DNA from: Paulinella micropora
Lineage: Eukaryota > Cercozoa > Imbricatea > Euglyphida > Paulinellidae
Direction of reading: 5' to 3'
NCBI GenBank assembly: GCA_019918135.1
Contig: WBZZ01006334.1
Coordinates: 1 to 64,000, forward strand
Length of the DNA: 64,000 nt
The notes under the pieces are model-generated. The model was not told where the DNA came from, did not search any database, and saw nothing but the letters and a program-made list of their open reading frames with translations. This document shows positions 30,827-39,266 of the stretch, one piece after another. A program made the position numbers and the translations under genes. Every line of letters starts with the position of its first letter. Position 1 is the first letter of the stretch.

Positions 30827-32689
30827 ATGGCATGCGAACCCAAGGCATTTCGTGTCTTTGTGAGCAAGTACGGGGACCGCGACGCCGTTGCCGCGTTCGC
30901 AAACGACGTGGAGCTGCGCGTCTTCGGCCGGACAATTGTCCTCCGGACACCCGCAGGCGAAGTCGCGCCGGCCTGCGAGCACTGCTTCACTCGCTGCGGC
31001 CGCTGTCGCGAGGCCGTGGCCGCGACAGTGCTGTGCGCCAGCCACACCCGCCGGCTGCAGAAGAAGCGCCGCCGTCAAAGGGAAAAAAGGAAGACCAAAA
31101 GACAGAAACTGAACGAAGTCGTGGCGCTGCCAGAGGTTGGCGAGGTTGTCGACCACCAACAAAACGGGCGAGCTTATCAGTTGAAGGTAAGTGCAGGTGG
31201 CGCCCTTTTCAGTCGAGCAAGCAAAGATCCGCTGGGTTGGACATACTGGCACTTTGCGTGCTTCAGTTGTTGGCAAGAAGAGACTGTTATTTGCGCAGGC
31301 AGACACTGGACAGAAGACGGGCAGCGACGGTTCAAGCTCTGTGCGAAGCATGCTCGGGTTGTTGATTGCTTCAAGGGGCAGAACCTCTGCGAGGACTGTC
31401 CAGCTGGCAGTAAGAAAGAGGCCTCCTTTGCGGATGAGAGAGGCCGAAGAAAAAGGCTATGCGCTGAGCATGCTCGCACGAGGGGTTCTTACGTTGTGCT
31501 CAATGCTTGTACAGCCTGCCCTGCTGAGGCAAAAAAGCAAGCTAGCTTTCCGGACGAAAAGGGGCAGGCAAACAAACTGTGTAGCGTTCATGCAAGACAG
31601 ATTGGGGTATCGCATGTGCGAAACCCTTGCAAAGCGTGCCCCGCCGAGTCGAAGAAAGAAGCTCACTTTGCAGACGAGCGCGGGCGCGCCAGACAGCTCT
31701 GCAGCGAGCACGCGCAAGCCTTCGAATGTCACGAGGTGCTGACCCCTTGCGAGGACTGCCCAGCTAGTAGTAAAAGACAGGCTAACTTTCCAGATGAGCA
31801 GGGGCGCCTCAAAAAGCTCTGCAGTGAGCATGCGAAACTCAGAGGGTGCCACCAGGTGCTTAGGCCCTGCGAGGACTGTCCGGTTAGCAGTAAGAAAGAG
31901 GCCGCCTTTCCAGATGAGCACGGGAGGGCCGGCAAGCTCTGCAGTGCCCATGCGAAACTCAGAGGGTGCCACCGAGTGCTTAGGCCCTGCGAGGACTGTC
32001 CAGCTAGCAGTAAGAAGGATGCCACCTTTCCAGATGAGCAGGGGCGCAAGAACCGCTTGTGCGCGGAGCATGCCCGATCGAGAGGGTGCCACATGCCTTC
32101 AAAGCCCTGCAAGGATTGTCCGGCGGAGTCCAAAACATATGCTACTTTTGCGGATGAACATGGGCGCAAAGACCGCCTGTGCGCCGAGCATGCGTTCGAG
32201 CGAGGTTTGATTCCTAAGCCGGCCGCAGGGTGCTCGATCGCGGCGTGCAGGCTGTGGGACAGGCTGGAGCAAACGCTTGGCTGGAAAATCCAGCATAGGC
32301 ACTTCATCAATGGCGCTGATGTGCCACAAGGAAAAGAAGCAAACGTTCCCGGCACGAGGCTGCTGTTGGACGGCTACGACGCGGTCAGGAATTGCGTGTA
32401 TGAGTTCCACGGCAACGCGTACCACGGCTTCCCGCCCGGACATCCAAAGTACGCCGAGGGCCGGTCGCGAGTTAGCGGGCGCGATAATCGAGATTTGTAC
32501 AAGGAGACGATGGCCCGCATGTACTTCATCCGCACATGCATGCCGGGCGGCTGCCGCGTGTTTTACGCGTGGGAGCACGAGTACGCCATGATTAAGGACA
32601 AGCCGTTTGCTTCTGCGGCGTCGATATTGCACGAGCTGCCACCAGGAGAGGATTATGATCAGGAAGAGTCGGAATCGGAGGAAGAGTAG
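30827..32689 (+). CDS. zinc-repeat (EsV-1-7-like) protein fused to PD-(D/E)XK nuclease, right copy
   Basis: Mirror of 10,479-12,341 with the same translation. Eight Cys/His units (seven full, one degenerate) of 40 residues precede the C-terminal LLLDGYDAVRNCVYEFHG nuclease-like core. It converges on the PD-(D/E)XK exonuclease-like gene with about 60 bases between stops. Two nuclease genes side by side may mean joint origin or joint function. Confidence 0.65.
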   Translation: MACEPKAFRVFVSKYGDRDAVAAFANDVELRVFGRTIVLRTPAGEVAPACEHCFTRCGRCREAVAATVLCASHTRRLQKKRRRQREKRKTKRQKLNEVVALPEVGEVVDHQQNGRAYQLKVSAGGALFSRASKDPLGWTYWHFACFSCWQEETVICAGRHWTEDGQRRFKLCAKHARVVDCFKGQNLCEDCPAGSKKEASFADERGRRKRLCAEHARTRGSYVVLNACTACPAEAKKQASFPDEKGQANKLCSVHARQIGVSHVRNPCKACPAESKKEAHFADERGRARQLCSEHAQAFECHEVLTPCEDCPASSKRQANFPDEQGRLKKLCSEHAKLRGCHQVLRPCEDCPVSSKKEAAFPDEHGRAGKLCSAHAKLRGCHRVLRPCEDCPASSKKDATFPDEQGRKNRLCAEHARSRGCHMPSKPCKDCPAESKTYATFADEHGRKDRLCAEHAFERGLIPKPAAGCSIAACRLWDRLEQTLGWKIQHRHFINGADVPQGKEANVPGTRLLLDGYDAVRNCVYEFHGNAYHGFPPGHPKYAEGRSRVSGRDNRDLYKETMARMYFIRTCMPGGCRVFYAWEHEYAMIKDKPFASAASILHELPPGEDYDQEESESEEE

Positions 32690-32750
32690 ACGACACGGTC
32701 CGGAAGCGGCCAAAAAATATAATAAACTTTAAAACGATCTCATTGTTTTT

Positions 32751-33876
32751 TTAACTAAAACAAAACTTCTTTTTATTCATCCTCTGCACTGGCGTCAGTC
32801 TTGGCTTTTTTGTCGGTGGCTCAGGACTGTCGGGCTCCTCTGTCGCAGCCGCTGCCGCCACGGGGGCTGCGGGAGGCACCACAGGACGCGCAAGGCCCTG
32901 TAAGGCCCTCCCGGCCTGCTCAATCATGCTCGTCGGCACTTCCTTGTACGCGACACCATAGGTCCCTACGCAAAGCACACCCGACTTTACGTTGGCCGAG
33001 GTTGTGTAGGTTTGTGTAAAGAGCCAGTGAGCCACAGCGGCCTGGATCAGATAACGGTTCATCGGAAGATCGGCCCAGCCGCAGAAGTCCGCGCCACGCA
33101 TTGTACCGGTCTTCGCAGTCGCCCTGTCAAATAACGCCTGTGATTTTTTCAGTTCTATCAAAACAACGTCCTGCGTCTTGGTGTCGCGCCAGACCTGGTC
33201 TATGTGTGTACAGAGAGACAAACAGGACGAATGAACAGGAAGCTGCGAGTAAATTGGCTCGCCGAAGCGGCTGAAGAGGAAGGAGAGGGCGCTGGCGGCG
33301 AGCGGGTGCACGCAGTGCAGAGTGTCGGGGTCCAGGTCGACGCCCGTGCAGGCCTTGAGGCTGTGGCAGAAGCTCAGTTTCTGCTGCGGCGGCGCCCCTG
33401 CCCAAACACCGTAATTTTTCTTGAAGATGGTGCCCTTAAGCACGGGCGGCCGCAGGCCCGTGGCTATCTCGGTGAAAGCGGTGAGCTGGCAGTCTACAGC
33501 GAGGCCGTTCCCTGCACAGACGATCAAGAGAAAAAGGGACAGAAAAAGCTCGGGACAGCAAGCGACAAACAAAAGAAAAAAGACAGTGCAGACCTCGGCC
33601 AAACCAGGGGGCCTGGATGTGCCTGGCGGAGTTCCGCTTCTGCGTGACAGAGGCGGCGCGTTCTTCCCATTGGGCGTACACGTTCTGTTTGGGTTTAATG
33701 GTTTTGTGACTGAACTTGGGGTCCTTCTGCCACACGTGCGCCTCGAGCCACGTGTGCACGCCCGCGAGCGCGCGGCCGCGGAACGAGGGCACGAAGGTCG
33801 GCGGCAGTTGCTTGATGTGGTGCGTGACGTCGGGGTCGAGCGCGCGCCAGGGAGGTTTTTGCCTCTTCTTGGTCAT
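32751..33876 (-). CDS. PD-(D/E)XK nuclease-like protein with one intron
   Basis: Start MTKKRQKPPWRALDPD at 33,876. An 82-bp GT-AG intron (33,593-33,512; donor GTCTGC, pyrimidine-rich, acceptor GTGCAG) joins WFGRG to NGLAVDCQL in phase. The protein is about 345 residues. The core HIDQVWRD...QDVVLIELKKSQ gives the D-x(n)-ExK active site of PD-(D/E)XK nucleases, and MNRYLIQAAVAHWLF matches the C-terminal Gln helix of lambda-exonuclease/YqaJ/Cas4-type members. It may resect or cleave DNA in replication or recombination, like viral alkaline nucleases. The tail is Ala/Pro-rich with a nuclear signal (PTKKPRL). Two partial copies exist (10,289-10,417 and 22,051-22,498). Confidence 0.6.
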
Positions 33877-34219
33877 GCAGTTCTTGGCGTTTTTGCTCTT
33901 TTGAACGAAATATAAAAAAAAGGAAGAACGAGGGGTAGAAAATAAAGCAAAGAAGAAGAAAAAAAAACAGATTCGGGAAAGGAAAAGGAAAAAGGGTAGG
34001 GGCACAGCCCCCCTCCCCCCCAAAAAAAAGAAGTGAGAGCACGGAAATGCTAGAGAGATTGCCCCCTCCCCTCCCCGCAAGTTTCTGTGTGCCGCCAAAT
34101 CTGCGCGTTGCCCCCCTCCCCCACCCCTTGCCATTAACCCCCCGCCTAAAATCTTGGTTTACACTTTTTTGTTTTAAAAAAAGGAACGAAGTGTTCAAGA
34201 ATCCCATGGATCTTCCAGT
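33877..34219. other. intergenic low-complexity DNA
   Basis: A-rich then C-rich tracts; no gene seen. Confidence 0.5.
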
Positions 34220-35718
34220 TCATTTGGCAGTAAAAGAGGTCGTGTCCACTTGCAAACCGGGCCTATCCTGCCTGAGCTGCTGCAGCATTTCTGCTGGCGG
34301 AATTTGGCACTCGCTCATCTTAATTGTTTGCAACGCTCGGCAGTGCTTGAGCTCGGCCACGTCTCCACTGAAATAGCACCAAGAAAATTCTAGTTCTTGC
34401 AGCGCCTGGCACTGCTTTATTTCGGAGAGCGTCGAGCCTGTTATGTTGTAAGATTTTAACACTAGCCGTTGTAGGCCCGCGCAGCCCGCAAGTCCCGTAG
34501 GAGTTTTCCTGTTGAGAACTCCGGTGGTTAGAGGCCCAAAGCGCCACAGTTTCAAAGTGCGAAGCGAGCGGCATGCGTGCAGTGCCTTGAGGTTGGCAAA
34601 TGGATTGGCTTGTCCCAATCGCAGTTCTTGGAGCGCGGGGCAGCGCTGCAATTTAGCCAAGCCCCGCAGGGTGAGGCCTTGACATCTGGACAGACACAGG
34701 GCCTGCAGGCCCGGCCAGCCGGACAGTTCGTCCAGCAGCTCATCCGACGCGTCGGGATGCAGAGCCAGCTTGAGCTTCGTGAGGTTCTGGTCCAGTGAAC
34801 GTACGGCAGCTGGTGGGAGGGCCTAAAGTCGAGCAAGTCCAGCTCCTGCAGTTTCGTGAGAGAAGGCAGTTGCTGGAGCACGTTCGTAGCTCCGACCAAG
34901 TTGCGCAAGGCCAGCCCCGTGATCGGCAGGTCCTGCAGGCCGGAGCCCGTAATTTGGTGGCAAGAGGCTAGGTAGAGTTTCTGGAGTTTCGGCATCGAGC
35001 GTAGATGTTTCAGCCCGTGGTCTGTAATTACACGACAATCGTGCAGCGCCAGGTTCTGTAGTTGCTGCAGTTCCTGCAGGTTCCGGAGGTTTTCGTCGTG
35101 GACTCTTTGGCTCGAAATCACGAGCGTCCGGAGAGTCTGGGTGTGCTGACTGTTGTGCAGAGACAGACAGATGTTGATGGTGCCCCTGGCCACTAGGTTG
35201 TGGATGCAGCCTAACTCGTCCAGGGCCTTGCTTTCTTGCCACAACCGGTCAGAGTACCATTCGCCCTCCAGGACCAAGGTTTCTACCGTGACGGTTTTTA
35301 GGGAGTAGCCCTGGTAGTCGGACCAGCGTTCGCGGTCTTGGTAGTAGGGCTGCTGTAGCACCAATCGTTGTATAGGGCGTTCAGCATCGGCGCAGGCGCG
35401 GGTAAAGAACCGGAGTATTCTCCGGTGCTGCTCGTTCGAAAACCTAAACACTGGCTGCTCGTAGTTTGCCCAGAAGGCGAGTTGCTGGACTAAAGCCAAG
35501 GAATCTCGGCACGCGAGCGCGAACCGGACGGCTTCCTCCGCGCCTGCCAGGTCTCTCACCATTGGCCAGAGATCGTCGGGCAGTTTGAACAGCCAGCAAG
35601 ACTGCTCGAACCGAAGTTTGCTTCTTTTGCGTGGCCTAACCTCTTCAAGCGGCGCCGAGAGAGGGGGGATCCCGCGGGTGGCTCGGGATGACCTCCTCGT
35701 GGCCAGAAAATAACTCAT
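34220..35718 (-). pseudogene. F-box/LRR gene, interrupted
   Basis: From MSYFLATRRSSRATRG (35,718) comes a basic head (RPRKRSK), then CWLFKLPDDLWPMVRDLAG, EEAVRFALACRDSLALV and FWANYEQPVF, the same module as the spacer paralog. Long LRRs follow (LQNLALHDCRVITDHGLKHL, LQKLYLASCHQITGSGLQDL). The C-terminal LRR (LQELRLGQANPF, LQELEFSWCYFSGD) lies in another frame, so about one break is present. The intact form would be an SCF-type substrate receptor. Confidence 0.65.
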
Positions 35719-36028
35719 TTCCCTTTTTCTCTGCGTCTGTAGATCCCTTGTTTTTAGAAGGTTGGAGTGTTCACTTTCTGTGCACGGGGGTCTTGGAGGA
35801 GTGTTCTTCTTCGCCCTGCTGCCCCCCCCCCCCCCGCTTCTTCCGGGGCAAATTCCTTTCCCCCCCCCCCCTCTCTCTCTCTCCTTCCTTCCCCCGGCCC
35901 ACAGTCCGCGCGCCGTTCTCTCTCCATCCCGCTTCGTACCTGCAAGTAAAGGGCGTGCTGGCACACCCCCCCTGCTCTTTGTTGGGGGCCCCTGCGGCGC
36001 CTGCGTGTTGCACCAAGGTTTTGGCTTT
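35719..36028. other. C-rich intergenic DNA
   Basis: Runs of 10-13 C and TCTCTC; no gene. It holds the leader of the upstream F-box gene and the 3' side of the next one. Confidence 0.5.
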
Positions 36029-37236
36029 TTAATTAAACTGTGAAGAAAACTCTAGGTCGGGCCTCCTTCTCTGCAGGCGTTCGAGCATTTCCTGCGTTAT
36101 GCCTCCGGATTCGTACACGTCAAGCTTTTTCAGCGAACGGCAATACTGAATCGAGTCTAGCGTGCTAATCCCTGGACAGGACTGTATTTCCAATTTTGTT
36201 AGGTTGTCGCAGTGCTGTAACTCGGGGAGCCACTCACTAGTTAAGTTTGCGCAACCATGAATATCTAAATGATAGAGCGAGACACATCTTCGCAGGCAGA
36301 GGGCCAACGATGTGCCTGTACCATTGGTACATTTCCGGATGGCGAGACACCGCAGCGCGGGGACATTGAGCGCGCCGGTCAGGCCCGTACAGGATTCCAG
36401 GGACAGGCTTTCGAGCGCTTTGCAGTCCCGGAGCGCGGCCAGCCGGTCGTCGGTGATGCGGGGGCAGCGCGAGAGCCATAGCTCTCGGAGCTTGGGGCAC
36501 TCGGGGAGCTGGCCTAGGCATGCCCCCGTGATTCGCGCGCAACCTCCCAGGAAAAGCGCTTGTAGGTCCTTAAGGTCCTTGAGCCCCCGCAGTGCCTGGT
36601 CGGTAGGGCTGCCCGAGAGCCACAGCCATTCGAGTCTTGTCAGTTTGGGCAGGACGCGAGCTAAAATGTCGTCCGCACGCTGATCGTTTTTTGGATGCTA
36701 AGTGAAAGGAGCGAACCGGCGCTGCGCAGTTTTTCTAGCGGACTAATGTCATGGCAGTTCGATAGAAACAGCTTGTGGATGGACGGAAAGGCCCACAAGA
36801 GCTTTGCCCAGGGTTGATCTTGCTGGTCAACAAGAGCTAGTTTCTGGTTAGCAAGAGCTAGTTTCTTGACTGAGAAGCCCGAGAGCACACGGAGGTCGGC
36901 TTCCTGTACAGGGCGTTTAATATCCAGGCTGCCTAAGAGAGTAGACTTGTGTAGCCAGGCGAGTATGCGCCGGTGGGGGGGCAGCTCGAGCTCGAAGGCG
37001 GGCTGTTGGAAGTTCCCCCAGAACGTGGGGCCCTGCACCAGCGCCAGTAGGGCCGTGCACGTCAGGGCCAGGGCGCTCGCGAGGTCGGGGCCGGCCAGGC
37101 CGTTGATCATTGGCCATACATCCTCTGGCAGTGTGAGCAATAATATGGCTCTGTTTGTCTGCACAAGGCACCTGCGCTTCGACGCTCCCGGATCCCCTGC
37201 CGCCAGCTTCCTCGCGGACTTAATTTTTTCGGCCAT
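36029..37236 (-). pseudogene. F-box/LRR gene, interrupted (second paralog)
   Basis: Starts MAEKIKSARKLAAGD, then LLLTLPEDVWPMINGLAG and FWGNFQQPAFELELPPHRR in the paralog pattern. The LRR part (LEWLWLSGSPTDQALRGL, LRELWLSRCPRITDDRLAAL, LEIQSCPGISTLDSI) lies in a second frame; about one break. It is tandem with the previous paralog in the same orientation, so a local gene family expanded here. Confidence 0.6.
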
Positions 37237-37438
37237 GTTTTTTTTAATAGAGAGAGAGGGGAGGGGGGAAATGGGAGGGAAAATGTGTGGCCTTGCGGCC
37301 GTCCCCCCCCCCCCCCCTTTTGCTTCGATTGTATGTGTGGGAGAGAGGGAGGGGACCCTACGAAGAAACACCCTCCTCCCCCTCCCCCGCCGCCTGTTCC
37401 GTACAAATTTTTCCCCTGCAAAACAAAAGAAACGCGGC

Positions 37439-38251
37439 ATGACCGCGGAAGGTATTTCGTTGCAGGAAGTGCTGGCGAGCGCACCGCGCCGGGGAACAGC
37501 CGTGGTGGCCGGCTGGCCCGAGCGCGTGGTGTGCCAGACGTGCGGCGGCAACGAAATCGCCAGCATCCAACAAGACCTGTTCGAATGTCCGTGCGGCTGG
37601 CAGGCGTCCGTGGTGGCCGAGAAAGTGCGCGCGTTGCTGGCGCGCCTGGGCTACGAGCGCAAAGACTCGCTGGACCTGGTGGATATCACGGGCGACTGGG
37701 CCCCGGCGCGCACGGGCGCGCCGGTGCTGACGGTGTTCTGGAGGTTCCTGCAGGACCCGCACGACACGCTGCTGCGGCGGAGCACGGCGAAGAAATGGAT
37801 AGCAGCGGCGGAGGAGTCGGCGGCCTCGGAGCCCAGGCACTTAATTATCATCCACCGCAAGCGGCGCGCGCCGGTGGCGGAGCTGATGGCAGAGCGAGAG
37901 GTTGCGCTCGGGTGGCGCATAGACTTATGGGACGAGGACTCGCTGTTGTTCACGCCGGGGGTCCGCGGGCTGTACCACGAGCACCGCGCGCTCGGCGCGG
38001 CCGAGTTAAAGAGGCTGGAAGCGGTGTTCCAGCTAGACGCCGGCCGGCTGCCCGTGCTGTTCAGTTCGGACCCCGCGGCCAAGTGGTGCGGCGCGCGCCC
38101 GGGGGACGTGGTGGCGGTGGAATCTACGTTTATGGACGGCAAGCAGCAACAATACAGGCGCTGCGTGTATTTGGCGGAGGAACGGTTCCGCAAGGAGTCG
38201 ATAGTGGCGAAGAAGGCCGATGTGAGGGACAGGCACAACCGTTTCTTGTAA
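37439..38251 (+). CDS. RPB5-like RNA polymerase subunit with N-terminal zinc ribbon
   Basis: 270 residues from MTAEGISLQEV. Residues 32-54 (CQTCGG...ECPCGW; C32, C35, C50, C52) form a zinc-ribbon-like motif. The C-terminal 80 residues follow the RPB5/RpoH assembly domain in order: YHEHRALGAAELKRLEAVF (compare PEHvvLs..Ek..Ll..y), LPVLFSSDPAAKWCGARPGD (compare LPrI...DPvarYyGlk.Gq) and YRRCVYL (compare YRlV). The middle (LTVFWRFLQDPHD...HLIIIHRKR) fits the N-terminal alpha/beta domain of eukaryotic RPB5. RPB5 joins the polymerase shell near incoming DNA. A divergent copy is typical of large DNA viruses; a host paralog is possible. The frame is intact. Confidence 0.6.
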   Translation: MTAEGISLQEVLASAPRRGTAVVAGWPERVVCQTCGGNEIASIQQDLFECPCGWQASVVAEKVRALLARLGYERKDSLDLVDITGDWAPARTGAPVLTVFWRFLQDPHDTLLRRSTAKKWIAAAEESAASEPRHLIIIHRKRRAPVAELMAEREVALGWRIDLWDEDSLLFTPGVRGLYHEHRALGAAELKRLEAVFQLDAGRLPVLFSSDPAAKWCGARPGDVVAVESTFMDGKQQQYRRCVYLAEERFRKESIVAKKADVRDRHNRFL

Positions 38252-38425
38252 AGAAGCCTAGGGAAATGGAGAGAGGGGGGGGGGGGGGCTCGGCCTTGGG
38301 CAAGCAAAGAAAGATTAAAAAAACTTTTTTAATTGTAACTTGGTTGATTTTTCCGGAAGAAAATATATGACCGGGGCGCGAATTGTAGGAGACTTTCGCG
38401 GTGCTTTCTCTCGCTGTCTTTTTGC

Positions 38426-39265
38426 TCACAAGTCGTGCGGCTGCGGGCCCAACAAGGGGCCCAAGAACGTGGAGCCCTGCACGCCCGTGCCGGCGTACTC
38501 GGCGCCCGCGCCCTTGAGCTGCATGAAGGCGTGGGGGTCGGCGCGCGGGCCGAGCGCGGTCCGGCCGACCGCGGCGTCGTGCAGCCTGCCGTGTATGCGG
38601 CTGTAGGTGAGCTGCGCGCCGCGGCAGCAAATGGACTGCTCAATTTCCAGGGGCTTGAAGATACCCTCTTCGCTAAACATGAGCGGCTGCGCGCTGGTGA
38701 GGTCCGACACCTTGTATTTGAGCGCACTCAGCACCAGGTCGCACATCGGGGCGGACGGATCGTCATCGAAGCGCTCGCCGACGAGTCCGGGGTGCTTTTG
38801 CCCGTCATGGAGCTGAACCAAGACTTGGGCACGTACGTGTACGGCACGGGCACGACGACGATGTCCCATTCCTGGCCGGGGCGCGGGTCGCTGCCGTTGA
38901 GTTGCTTCTTCGACACGGTACTAGCCAGCTTGACGCCCGCCCCGTGCTCGTAGCGGACCGAGACGATGTTGGGCTCTATCCGCAGCGTGCGGCGGTCCAT
39001 GACGATGGTGCCCGCCTTGAAGCGCACCTGCACGCTGGTCTGGAAAGAGTCGGGGTCGTTGGCAAAGATCACGTCCGAGTCCTTGACGACCACGTGCGCG
39101 CTGCCCTGCCCCTTGCGCATAAAGAGCGCCGACCCGCCGACGAACTTAATAGCGGGCCGGAAGAGCATGAAGCCGAGCGGGAAGGGCAGGTTGTGGTCAA
39201 TCAGCCACTCCAGGTTCGAGCGCGTAACCGGTTCTTTTTGCAGCCAGGCCAGGAAACGTTCGAAA
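38426..39265 (-). pseudogene. capsid-like virion protein fragment (tentative)
   Basis: The minus-strand frame begins abruptly at about 39,265 (SFERFLAWLQKEP), with no start codon, where the HYR gene begins on the other strand. It contains HNLPFPLGFMLFRPAIKF, then a beta-rich segment (SVQVRFKAGTIVMDRRTLRIEP) and a C-terminal domain ending LGPLLGPQPHDL. Beta-hairpins around an RP.I/V.P pattern recall HK97-type capsid proteins, which would fit the protease/scaffold fossil at 2.2-4.0 kb, but I cannot align it confidently. It has lost its 5' end and has about one further break. Confidence 0.25.
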
Positions 39266-39266
39266 C

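Larger units (their letters stand above)
22498..32887 (-). repeat. right arm of 10.4-kb inverted duplication
   Basis: Reverse complement of 10,281-20,663, with all genes mirrored. Its outer end passes without a break into the full nuclease gene, so this arm is in its original context and the left arm is probably the derived copy. Confidence 0.95.

Noticed and set aside
10281-32887. Whole palindrome as a sequencing artefact such as an adapter-less hairpin read
   Set aside because: The arms carry scattered base differences and are separated by unique spacer with a third copied fragment. A simple artefact would give identical arms. Not excluded without reads.
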